Shown here: piece after piece, positions 11,064 to 21,006 of the stretch | Numbering within the stretch: position 1 is the first letter of the stretch | How the letters are laid out: every line of letters begins with the position of its first letter | Origin: Dissophora ornata | Taxonomy: Eukaryota > Mortierellomycota > Mortierellomycetes > Mortierellales > Mortierellaceae | Assembly: GCA_025201705.1 (NCBI GenBank) | Contig: MU616645.1 | Coordinates: 1 to 64,000, forward strand | DNA length: 64,000 nt | Direction of reading: 5' to 3' | Notes under the pieces: model-generated | Told to the model about the DNA's origin: nothing | The model's database searches: none | What the model saw: the letters and a program-made list of their open reading frames with translations, nothing else | Made by a program: the position numbers and the translations under genes

Positions 11064-14000
11064 AATCTCTAAAGTACTGATCGAATATATTTGCTGATAT
11101 CAGGTACAGTACATACACAACTGTGCAATTAGCGCTGGCTCAGCCCGCCTGCTGCAGAGAAGCAACGAGAGCGCAACGGACAACCCTCGCTCACTAAGCA
11201 GGACTGGGATAGAGCCTTTTCCAAAGCGTAATGCCCTGCTCTCAACTGACCTGCTGGGAACTTTTTGTTCTCTCTATCCCTATGCAGCATTACCCTTTCG
11301 CTACGGAGAGCTCATGTCGTTCAATACCGTCATAGCCGTTGAGCTCGCTATACTCACTTCATTTCCGAGCCTCCCCAAAGAGCCGTCTTTAAGTGAGAAC
11401 CTGATGTGTTTTAACCCCTTGAAAAAAAAACGGCGTTATATCCATTTAAGAGCCAAGGAGCAGGGAACGCCTCGGCATGGTTATATTTTGCACCATGCAG
11501 GAGGTCCTATGCTTCCATTTTGAAATATCTCAGGAAAAGGAATTGCTGTCATTTTGCAGTCCCCGTGTTGACTCCCAAAGACGCCGGATCTCAGTTTATC
11601 ATGTAGTATGATTCAAAAGCCCGGCTGGAAAAAAATACATATGTGTCATAACTGCTTTTTCACCCTGACGTCGTTGTTCGCGCACAAAGAAAGGGTCCAT
11701 TTGCTGTTTCCCGCGTTCGTCTGCAGGCTTCAGCTGCTCCATTATATCATCGGTTGGGCTCCAATTACGATGCGCTGTTATGCACTGTTATGCAATGGGT
11801 CCAGGACAGCAGCTCGATCCTGGTTTAGAAGTCTATTTTGACGTCATGAGCGCATAGAACCTGAGCCAAGAGCGAGAAGAGGGATGTTGTTGAAGTGTGG
11901 TCTCATGAAACACGCATCACATCACGTCCTTCTTATACGCGCGAAATTGATGAGGGAATGAGTCGCGTGCCGCTCCATCGTAGAAAATAGGATATGTTTG
12001 GTTCGCGGAATGGCATTTGATTGACTCCGCAAGATCCGAGGGTTAAGAAACTGCTCTCTCGAACATTCGCGTTGTCCCCTGATCGAAGTTTTCGGATACG
12101 ATGTATTTGTGCTTCAACTGATTGGAATGAATTGATTCCGTCTGTGCAGGAATACCCAGCCCCTCTTTTCTTCCAGTCCATGAGTCCAAAGAAAATTTTT
12201 TCATGCATTGGGAGCACAACCAACGTGGCCGAAAGGCCCGGATGGCTGAGCCTATTTTTAGTGCTATGACATCGCTAACAAACAAACAAATTCAATTCAA
12301 ACAAACCCCGCTCGAATGAATGCACTGACATCTTTCGGCATGTTGTACACATGAGCTAGTCCATATTTGGTAATGAAAATAACTGAGAGCTGCTAAAGAA
12401 CAAACCCAAGCCAGCAAGTGCGGGCGTTGAATCGTTGAGAGGACACGGATCCTTTTGTTTATCGCTCACTCTGCTGCTCAAGTGCACACAAACTCTCCAT
12501 ACACTGTTGTGCGTTTTTGTCGGATTGTTGTTGTGGGTGACTAATTCAGCACTTTCTTGAACAATGGAGAATGAAAAGAAATAACTCGCTTACCGATTCG
12601 TTCTTGGAAATATTGTTTTTCCGAACACACAGACAGATACACACATAACAGAGGACGACGCCCATAGCGATAGATATTCCGGCATGGCCCAAGGCTGAAG
12701 CAGGCTGACAGAGCGGGAGCGACAGACGAGAGACGTAGGGGATCGAATGAAGTGATCCAGAAGGCTGAGAATACGTGCTTGATCAGCATTTTCATGAGCC
12801 AGAAGCACGATCAGTAAACCATTTGGTCTTGGCAAATCTCTCGACATGCCATTTGCGATCTCTGAACTAGAGCGTCAGAAGACCCGTCATTGGACTGCCC
12901 AAAAGAGAATAAAAAGAAGAGATTGCATGAATTGGATCTGGACAGTTCTGGGTGCACGCGTAGATGCGCGTGGAAAGTAATAGACCGTTGCGTCCCGTTC
13001 CTGAGTGAGTTTTTTCTGCGTCTTGCCACACACGGAGAAACGGCCAATTCAACTTAGATCACACTAAACTAGGATGAATCACGCTAAAAAAACGCGTTTG
13101 CGGATTTCGGGTTGTATCAAGATTTGATTTGTTTCTGTCGGACCGAAAGTCCAAAACTCAGCAAAATGTAATAACAAGCGGTTGAGTGGATGGGCGGTAA
13201 ACAGACATATGCAGGAGAACCTCAATGGGTGAACATCAAAAGCTGCAGAGGGGCGTAACATTAAAGGAGAAGGCGATTGCAGGTTGATCCGCGAATTGGC
13301 CGCATCGTTCACAATTTGTTGGTCGGACGGCGAAAAAAAAAAATTGTTGATGCATCGGTGTTTGCACTTGTTTGTGCCACCCTCAGCGGTTGGTAATGGT
13401 AAACAAATTGTGGAACTTGACAAAAAGGCGACGGTTGCACAAACAACAAACAATGAATCAAAGTAAAGAAAAATACACAGATGCTGCAGCACCCCAAAAG
13501 AATCAAGTCCGAAAATTGCTGCATAGCCAGTGGTCCGATTGTATGTTACCATGCCTCCCTTCAACGCCTCGGTTTGTCTGACTTTTCCTTGCTCGATGGG
13601 CAGCCCCCCTTCTGCTGCATTGTTGGTGGCGATCTTCTCCGCGGACAATTCGCGGTATTCATCGCGCATTGGGCTTCGTTCTTCATTGGTTACCTGATTC
13701 CATAATAACATGTGCAATGTTGTGGACAGCAGCTGATCGTATTTTTTGGTGCTACTCTATCATTTGGGTCCACAGAACATCGACATCTGCTTACAAGTAG
13801 GCATGAACGTCCACTCTATACTTTCAAAAAGTAGGACTCCGCGCCGTGGAGTCAGTTCCAAAACGCCGCACTATCCAGTCAACAATTCCTATAATGATCC
13901 TATGACGGACCATGTGGCAGAGTGCTGAACGCCTTGATGCCTTCCTCAATCCCTCAACAAGCTATTGGGCAATCCACCCATGTGATGGCCAGGAGTCGGG

Positions 14001-15638
14001 AAGCTCTCCCGTTTCACTGATCTTGCAGAGGCTGTACCATTATGGATGGTAGTAATGTATTGATCACCTGGATCGAAACGGAGTATCCATCTAGCCTTGT
14101 AGCCGCTATTCGTCGCCTTTTCTCCTAGCTTACATCAAGACAAGACAGAAGATCAAAACAAACGTGGCGAACACCATCACTAATCCACTATACAGGTTCA
14201 TGCAAGTAAGTATTAGAATCAAGCAATCCCTTGACCTAAATGCTGATCACGGCAGTTTACGGTTGGACGTCCATCATGCAATACCAACCATCGATCAGAG
14301 GTAGAAACAAAGAGGTATGCCGAGCAAGAAAAGAAAGGGGTAGCGCATGAGATTGCATGAACGGAATCAAGTCGCTGATCCGCTATGATGCCCTACCCCT
14401 TGTACCCCTCCGATTCCCTGTTTCTCATGATCCACACTACTCTTTTAAACACTTAAGATCGGTTCAGCACACAAAAACATTGCTTGTAATAGATGGAGGG
14501 AGTTCGCGCTCAGGAAATGCGTTCTGATTGGTGCATTTAGCACCTGTAACAGTAGAAAACAAACCCTGTCAGCATGCTGTGCATGACAGAATTGAACTTT
14601 CCCGCTCGTTGCTGACATAGTAAAGAAGGAAGAAGAAAAATGAAATTTCGGCTGTTTTGGACTGTGGCAAAGTGAGGGTATTGGGATATGACATGCTGTG
14701 GCCAAGCAATTTCGAGGCACTGCTTATGCATCGGAAAGTTTTTTTTTCTTTTTATTTCTCGATCCTGCATTACATTGTTGGCATGTGCAAAAACCCACAA
14801 ATGCATCTTACAGAAGTTGCTAGATCGCGATCATTTATTGAACAGCTTGGTGCCCTATTTGTAGCTTTCAAAAAGCTAGCCATGTGAGTCGCCAAGGACT
14901 CGACGAGGTCGGAAGATATTGCCTATGTACTAGGAGAGTAATGGATACGGCGATGAGGGAAAGAGACGCTTGCTGCCGCGTTCCCATCTCCCAGCAAAGA
15001 CAAGAAAAAGCGAACCAAATAGGATGGGAATTGTGAAATGATCCAGGTTCAGCGAAAACAAGCTGACCAAAATTACATGCGCGGGAGAAGCGTTGGATGT
15101 GTCACAAACGAACAATTGATCGAGTGGAGAAAGAGACTGCCTTTGCCAGCAGACAGACTATGGCGAGACGGGACAGCAGCCTCTGTCAGCGACGATCGGT
15201 CCTCTATGACACACGACCACAAGACTACATGGGCCAGTATGGACGTATGGCATAAGAAACGTTGGACAAGAGCTGATGATGGCTGACCGCGTTGCGTGCG
15301 TGTGATCCAAACGGTAAAACCTCCGTCTTTACAATAGAAAGAGGGAGCCAATGCATATTTTTTTCCCCAATTGCCTGTCTGTCGATGCATTCACTCCTTG
15401 GTGAAAATTTTTCACCGTTGTATTTTGGTCACAGTTCAGGGAGGCAATTAAAGTTTTTTTCCCGGTCGTTTCAATAGTTGCTGTACTTTAATTTTTGCTT
15501 TGAAATAGCCATCCGATTGAATCGTTCTTTATTTTGTCTGTTTGTGTGAGTAATAATAGAACTATGTTGATCAATTCATTTTTTTCTATTCTGAATGCAC
15601 ACTGACATCGTTTGAATCTGGCAGAAAAAGGAAAAACA

Positions 15639-15644
15639 TATAAA
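15639..15644 (+). promoter_or_regulatory. TATA box of the bZIP gene
   Basis: TATAAA inside ACATATAAAGAG, followed by a pyrimidine/CA-rich leader. If used, transcription would start near 15670 and give a 5' leader of about 500 nt before the bZIP ATG at 16169. Confidence 0.5.
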
Positions 15645-15870
15645 GAGTGCATTTCCTCGCTTTTTCACCCCAACTCATCAATCAAACTGCAATACCTCAA
15701 CAAACATTCCTTGCCACGCAAGAATTTAAAGCATAGATACTCGACAACCTTCCGCACTCTCCGATACCCACAGCCTTCGCTCACTCTTTCTCCTCACTCT
15801 TGACTCTCTTGCAACACAACACACTGGTGAATAAAACGCCTCTGGACAATACCACACGAGAACAGGTACG

Positions 15871-15957
15871 ATGGACACCACACCACCGCATGCTGTGCCT
15901 GCGCCTGAATCGTCCGCCCCACTTTATTTCCTTTTTCGGGGCCAGTGTCTCAGCTGA
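15871..15957 (+). promoter_or_regulatory. Upstream ORF 1 in the bZIP leader (28 codons)
   Basis: ATG at 15871, stop TGA at 15955-15957, begins MDTTPPHAVPAPE. It lies in the presumed leader between the TATA box and the main ATG. A possible leader intron (donor GTACGA at 15866, acceptor ending 16079) would remove it, so it may act only in an unspliced transcript. Confidence 0.35.
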
Positions 15958-15967
15958 ACAACCCACC

Positions 15968-16057
15968 ATGTCCCCCCCACACACACACTCACACACAACA
16001 GTGCCCAACACTCACTCCAATACAAACGCATGGCTTACTCACCAACTTCTCTTTTAA
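15968..16057 (+). promoter_or_regulatory. Upstream ORF 2 in the bZIP leader (29 codons)
   Basis: ATG at 15968, stop at 16055-16057, begins MSPPHTHSHTT. It is in the same frame as the bZIP ORF but closed before it. It lies inside the same possible leader intron as upstream ORF 1. Confidence 0.35.
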
Positions 16058-16239
16058 TCTACGACCCCCTTCATCTAGCCAATTCACCCGCTCTTAATCA
16101 ACGCTACTTCCCTCTATCTGTCGCGCCTCATACACCCTACTCCCGAACTGGAAAAGAAACACAAAGCCATGCTTCAAAGTGTAATGGTGTTCCCAAACAA
16201 CAACGACTTCTTCAGCGTGGCGTCCTCGATGCTCGATGA
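16030..16239 (+). promoter_or_regulatory. Upstream ORF 3, overlapping the bZIP start out of frame
   Basis: ATG at 16030 opens 69 codons (MAYSPTSLLIYD) and stops at 16239, 70 bases past the bZIP ATG at 16169 and in a different frame. An overlapping upstream ORF like this would be expected to repress translation of the main ORF unless its ATG is bypassed or spliced out (possible intron 15866-16079). Confidence 0.35.
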
Positions 16240-17803
16240 CAACGTCGCAAAGATGGTCAATGCAGACCAGATCGAGGACTACATGACCTCAGCATCGACA
16301 TCACCTGTCCTGGACTATCTCATGGCACCGTCGTACAACCCTCAACAGCAACACCAGAACCAGCGCCAGCACCATCTCCAGTTCCCAGTCGCTACCTCTA
16401 TGCCCTCGATGATCCCCCACAGCGCACCAAACTCGCCACCATATCCCGTCATCAAGACTGAGGAAGTCCAGCAGCGGCACAGCATGGACTACCTCATGAA
16501 CTTCCCATCGACCTTTGATCTCTCTCCCGCCTCAGCCTCATCCCAGGACCAACATATTCTTCCTTCCCAACAATCACCTCAGATGCAGCAGCAGCAGCAG
16601 AGAATGATGCCCTACGATGTTTCCCTCATTCAACAGCGCCAGCAGCACCAACAACAACAGCAGCAGCACGCCCAGCAGCTGAGGCTGCAACACCAGCGCG
16701 CTATGGAACAACAGCACCAGCAGTTCCAGCGCCAGCAAATGATGTACGACCCCACCACAACAAGCCGGTCCCCGGCCACGTCCATGCCCATGCCCGTCAG
16801 CTCCTCCATTGTGTCCACGATGGTCTCTGCTGCTTCGAGCTCCAGCCTCTTCGCTCCCACAGCCATCGCCACGTCTACGCCGTTTTTCCACGCCTCCACC
16901 CTTGCACAGGATGATAGCAGTCTCACTTTTCAGAGACTCCCTGCCACATACACCCCCTCAGCTCACCCAGCAGCGCCCAAGCGCAAGCGCGAAGAATCTG
17001 GAAGTCACTCCTCCTCGTCCTCGTCTGCCTCCCCCGTCACAGTCAGCATTAATACCCTCCCTGAAGAATCAACGTCTTCCTCCTTTGTTACTCCAAAGAA
17101 ATCCTCCGCGGCGGCAGCATCGACGAGCAGGCTCTCCACTAGTTCTCGCTTGGATAAAGTCAAGCCCACCCGATCGACAAGAGTCACCAAATCCTCCACT
17201 CTCTCCTCCACTTCCTCCATTTCATCCACCATCCCTTCCTCTTCTGCAAACATGATCTCCGCCACGACAGACGCGGCCAAGGCCGCCAATACCCGCACCT
17301 CCAAAAAGGCCACCAAGAAGACCGCTGCCACCTCAGAGTCTCGCGAGTCCTCCGAGCAACCCGAGAACCCCACCGCCGAGCTGTCTGCTGGTGCCCGCCT
17401 TCCCGGACAGACCGGTAACATCACGCACCCGCGTCGTGCCGCCCAGAACCGTGCCGCCCAGCGTACGTTCCGCAACCGCCGCAAGGCCTACATCAAGGAG
17501 CTGGAGCAAAAGGTCCAGGAGATCGACCAAAGCCGTGATCTTATGGAGACAATCCATATGGAGAACCAGGAAGTCTGGAGGCGTCTTCAGATCTTGGAGG
17601 CTCTTGCCACCCAGAATGGACTTCAAATGCCAGCTTTCCCACCTCTGACACCGTTCACCGCCAAAGGAAACGAGTTTGAAATTAGCAGGCCGATGACTCT
17701 TGTCAGCAGCAATGATGATGAGGAGGACGATGAGGATATGAGCGACTCCTTCTCGATGCAGCAACAGCATGTTGCTCAGCAGCTGGATATCCGCCAGCTT
17801 TAA
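16169..17803 (+). CDS. YAP/PAP1-type bZIP transcription factor
   Basis: Single exon, 544 residues. The basic region starts at about residue 422 (RRAAQNRAAQRTFRNRRKAY) and has the NxxAAQxxFR core of fungal YAP/PAP1 bZIPs. The zipper follows with heptad positions L445, I452, M459, N466 and L473. The N-terminal two thirds is low complexity: Gln-rich runs (residues about 65-195) and long Ser/Thr stretches, plus a basic PKRKREE nuclear-localisation candidate. The C-terminus has an acidic patch (DDEEDDEDMSD) and a Gln-rich end. I find no cysteine anywhere in the protein, so the redox-sensing cysteine-rich domains of Yap1/Pap1 are absent. A nuclear stress or developmental regulator is the likely role by family only. 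Alternative start: the in-frame ATG at 16187. The next gene is convergent. Confidence 0.9.
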   Translation: MLQSVMVFPNNNDFFSVASSMLDDNVAKMVNADQIEDYMTSASTSPVLDYLMAPSYNPQQQHQNQRQHHLQFPVATSMPSMIPHSAPNSPPYPVIKTEEVQQRHSMDYLMNFPSTFDLSPASASSQDQHILPSQQSPQMQQQQQRMMPYDVSLIQQRQQHQQQQQQHAQQLRLQHQRAMEQQHQQFQRQQMMYDPTTTSRSPATSMPMPVSSSIVSTMVSAASSSSLFAPTAIATSTPFFHASTLAQDDSSLTFQRLPATYTPSAHPAAPKRKREESGSHSSSSSSASPVTVSINTLPEESTSSSFVTPKKSSAAAASTSRLSTSSRLDKVKPTRSTRVTKSSTLSSTSSISSTIPSSSANMISATTDAAKAANTRTSKKATKKTAATSESRESSEQPENPTAELSAGARLPGQTGNITHPRRAAQNRAAQRTFRNRRKAYIKELEQKVQEIDQSRDLMETIHMENQEVWRRLQILEALATQNGLQMPAFPPLTPFTAKGNEFEISRPMTLVSSNDDEEDDEDMSDSFSMQQQHVAQQLDIRQL

Positions 17804-18544
17804 AGAAAAGTATTAACCACGACCACGACCTTCCTCCCCCCTCATTTTTTCTATCACTTTCCCCTCTCTTTATACCACTGTTAAATCGTTTTGTATATAT
17901 AGAAACCTGTTCTTTTCTTCCCCCCTCCCTTCTCGATCTCAACATGTATCAAATGCGCAAAACTCCTTCCACTAAACAGAAAAAAAAATGTTGATCGACT
18001 TCGCTTCCTCGTTTGTTGCCCTCGCCAGCTCTTTTTCTTTCTTTCTTCTCGCTTTACTGTCAGTCCTAGTTTAGTACGACAACAATATTAAAGCTCTTTG
18101 TATATACACCGCATAACTCCTCGGACAACAATAATCTCCATCTCTGTTGATTGTTTTGATCTTCACAGCCGATCACGAAGTGATGTTGATCTTTGGACAT
18201 AAACATCCACAGCAACAAAAACGAATGAGTGCGCCATTTTTGAAAACGCCGTTCCCTTCTCTCAGCGACCCTGAACGTATACGAGTGTAATGCTACATTG
18301 CCTGCCATATAAAAAAATGCAATCGAGTCCGCTTGTCACAAAGTTGAAATTGGAGAATTGATTCGGGTGCGTTCTTTTTATTTCGGAACAACAAGGGTAC
18401 TTTTTCGTGTCTAAATGTTTAAATGTGTTCTCGTTTTCATTACAAGGCTGGAGGGTATATGTACATATTAGTGCTGTAAGTGTAGCTAATTAAATGTGAA
18501 GAGATTCATAGTTTTTTTTTTTTGCTTTTCTTTTTTTTGTGTCA

Positions 18545-20788
18545 TTAACCTCCCATGCAGAGCGCTTTGTAAAAGTCTTTAAACGACCGCGTCTCGTGGT
18601 GGGTAGGGGTGTAAGGTCTTGGTGAAAAGATGAAATCTGGCAGCTTGCTGCCCTTGGCCTTCGACAAAGCCGCGTTCGTTGTGACCTTGGGATGCGATGA
18701 CGACGAAGGAGTAGCAATAGCTGTGGTGGCCGCGATGCTCTCAACAACGGTAGTTGTCGTAGCAACACTACTCGAAGCGGCAGTGGCCGTGACAATCGCA
18801 CGGGCTGTCGATGAGGCAACAGCCGACACCTCCGTTACAACCTGAAGAGCCTTGAGTCCGGACCACAATGCGTTGGCCTTCTTCTTGTTCTTGGGCTCCG
18901 GTTGCTTCAACCGCTGCTGCTGTGACAGCTCTTGCTCGGTATGTTGAGCCTGGTGCTCCTCATGATTAACAACGACCACGACTTCTGACACTGAAGACAT
19001 GCACATCAATGGCAGGCGTGACCACGTGCCAGAGTTCCGAGGGGAGCTGACATCAGTGTCGCCCCCAAGCACCTCCTCATCATCGCAAGCTGTGAAGTAC
19101 GTCGAAGATGACGATGTAGTGGAAGAAATCGAGGGTCTGGTACATGCCTCGAACGAGGACACGGACGAAGCTGAAGAGGAGCTCGACGATGAAGAGAGCG
19201 AAGGGATGGTGAACGACGACTGGAACAAGGGCGTCGGTGGTACCATCATCTCTACGTCGCAAGATGAGGAAGGAACCTCGAGGTTGAACGAGGGGAAGTT
19301 CTCGGCGGTTGGTGTCTTGAGCGGATAGGAAGCTTGTGTGGGTGTAGCTGTCTGAGATCCAGAGATGACCGAAGAGGATGTCAGAGGGGAGCGCTGATAA
19401 CCCGACCGGGAGAGATCCAATGGAGACCTCGGCGCAGACCTGGAAGTCCCTTGGTTCAGTCCCAAATGGCTCCGCCGGGATGCCAAGAACGAGGACTTTG
19501 GATGCGTCAGTCTGCTGGGACTTTGGAATGGCTTTGTGTTAGGAAGGTCCTCGAGCTCGTCTTCTGGGGTCAGGGGCCGTTTGCAGAAGTCTTGCCGTGT
19601 GGGAGTTGATGGGGTCATGTAGTCATCCATAATTGATGCTCGGCTAGCGATCGGTGCCACTGTGGGTGGCGGTGCAGAAGCTGCAGCCGAGAATGCAGCC
19701 GAGAATGCAGCCGAGAATGGGTATGGTGGCTCATCATCATCGAGCTGTGAGCTCCACGAGCCTCTGTTCCGTACCGACGCTGAGTCCATCGATGACGCTG
19801 CAGGGACTGTGATCACGCCTCCCGGATTCTTCAGACTCTTTCCATATTCCGCCAGCTGGTACATCAGACTCATGTTTGGCGAGATCACGGCTGATCGCTG
19901 CTTCACAAAGTCGTATGCCTCTGTCAGTCCCATACCTAGTGTCTTCATAACATATGCGATGACTAGACTTGCCGAGCGTGAGACACCCAACTGGCAGTGG
20001 ATCAGGGCCTTGCCGTTGCCGTGGTTGCGGGCCACGGCCTCGTCGATCATTGCAAATGCGGTTGGGAAGTCGCGGAGCAGATCCTTTTGGTGGTGAGTCC
20101 AAGCCAGACTCTTGAAGTGCACTCCTCCGCGGATGGACCCTGCCTCCTCGACTCTCATCGAGCTGACCTCCAACCCGGCATCTTCCTTTGCGATCTCGAT
20201 AGCGACATTCAACACAAATGTGATGCCCAGTCGCTGCAGTGTCCGGACGTCGGTGGCGTTGTGCTCTGCGCCCAAGTAGAGGTTGGGCAACACGCAGACA
20301 GGCTCAGTGGTGTAAGGCGAAGCAGCACCGCACTCCAGACTGAAGTCGGAGAAATAGGCGGAAATGGATCGGTGGCTGGCGGTGGTTGGCAAGGGTAGCC
20401 TTGGAGTGGGGAGGGCGTCGTCGAGCAAGAGCTGGCTATGTCGTTTTGATGTTGATGCGGAGGATCTGGTAGGGGTGTGCAGGGATGCTGACGAGAGCGG
20501 TGATGGTGTGAAGGGCCGCCGTGAGGATAGGGATGTGGACGAGGGTGGGAATGATGGCGATGGTGTGATGATGTTCATGGAGAGGTTGGAACTGCTGCTG
20601 CAGGTGTCGGTAACGTCGCCAAGGGAAGGCGGCGACACCTTCAGGGACAGCTGTTTCGAATTTCGGATCTTTTTCATGTCCTGCACGAGCGATGGTCGGT
20701 GTATTGATGGTGACGAGGGTGTAGAAGGGACAATGTACGAATTCTGTCGTGGCTCACTTGAAGATGCACAAAGGCTGTGAGGTGGCAT
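18545..20788 (-). CDS. Dual-specificity protein phosphatase (MAP-kinase-phosphatase-like)
   Basis: Single exon, 747 residues. The N-terminal 150 residues are Ser/Pro-rich with a basic-plus-hydrophobic patch (KKIRNSKQLSLKV) that could serve as a MAPK docking site. The phosphatase domain spans about residues 160-320: LPNLYLGAEHNATD, candidate general-acid aspartates at 236/240, then the signature HCQLGVSRS with nucleophile Cys265 and Arg271, followed by AYVMKTLGMG. The long C-terminal region is low complexity, with an AAFS repeat near residue 350, many Ser runs and an Ala/Thr/Val-rich segment, ending FKDFYKALCMGG. It resembles the fungal Msg5/Pmp1-type phosphatases that switch off MAP kinases in wall-stress and mating pathways; the exact substrate is unknown. 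It is convergent with the bZIP gene. Confidence 0.9.
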   Translation of the reverse strand: MPPHSLCASSSEPRQNSYIVPSTPSSPSIHRPSLVQDMKKIRNSKQLSLKVSPPSLGDVTDTCSSSSNLSMNIITPSPSFPPSSTSLSSRRPFTPSPLSSASLHTPTRSSASTSKRHSQLLLDDALPTPRLPLPTTASHRSISAYFSDFSLECGAASPYTTEPVCVLPNLYLGAEHNATDVRTLQRLGITFVLNVAIEIAKEDAGLEVSSMRVEEAGSIRGGVHFKSLAWTHHQKDLLRDFPTAFAMIDEAVARNHGNGKALIHCQLGVSRSASLVIAYVMKTLGMGLTEAYDFVKQRSAVISPNMSLMYQLAEYGKSLKNPGGVITVPAASSMDSASVRNRGSWSSQLDDDEPPYPFSAAFSAAFSAAASAPPPTVAPIASRASIMDDYMTPSTPTRQDFCKRPLTPEDELEDLPNTKPFQSPSRLTHPKSSFLASRRSHLGLNQGTSRSAPRSPLDLSRSGYQRSPLTSSSVISGSQTATPTQASYPLKTPTAENFPSFNLEVPSSSCDVEMMVPPTPLFQSSFTIPSLSSSSSSSSASSVSSFEACTRPSISSTTSSSSTYFTACDDEEVLGGDTDVSSPRNSGTWSRLPLMCMSSVSEVVVVVNHEEHQAQHTEQELSQQQRLKQPEPKNKKKANALWSGLKALQVVTEVSAVASSTARAIVTATAASSSVATTTTVVESIAATTAIATPSSSSHPKVTTNAALSKAKGSKLPDFIFSPRPYTPTHHETRSFKDFYKALCMGG

Positions 20789-21000
20789 GGTTGGTGTGAA
20801 TAAGGATGTGGATGAGGGCGAGGGAGGAGAGGAAGAGGATATCAGACAATAGAGAACTATGGTGAGTAATTGGCAAGATAATTAAGGAAGTCGGATGCTA
20901 GACGTCTAAACAAAGTGGTAGCTAGAGGAAGCGAGGTGAACGGAATGGTTCAGGACAGTGGACAAAAAGAACACGCTCTGCAAATGGGCTGTCCTGGACC

Positions 21001-21006
21001 TTTATA
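21001..21006 (-). promoter_or_regulatory. TATA box of the phosphatase gene
   Basis: TATAAA on the minus strand (CATATAAAGG), about 213 bases upstream of the phosphatase ATG at 20788. Confidence 0.45.

Larger units (their letters stand above)
8586..16168. other. 7.6-kb gene-poor region upstream of the bZIP gene
   Basis: No ORF here has a recognisable domain. The longest (9486-10016 +, 176 codons; 13079-13717 -, 212 codons) show unbiased, Cys/Phe/Ser-rich composition typical of noncoding DNA. Items that can be pointed to are a degraded coding-like fragment at 10486-10773, a perfect 8-bp inverted repeat at 11042-11063, and the TATA box plus long leader of the downstream bZIP gene from about 15639. 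The stretch 13900-14170 contains short coding-like pieces in several frames that could be relics. I found no tRNA or rRNA. Confidence 0.5.

Noticed and set aside
13079..13717. 212-codon minus-strand ORF
   Set aside because: No domain, unbiased residue use, many Phe/Cys/Leu clusters as in translated noncoding sequence. Kept out for lack of positive evidence.
17005..17484. 159-codon ORF antisense to the bZIP gene
   Set aside because: Arises from the Ser/Ala-rich codons of the bZIP coding strand.
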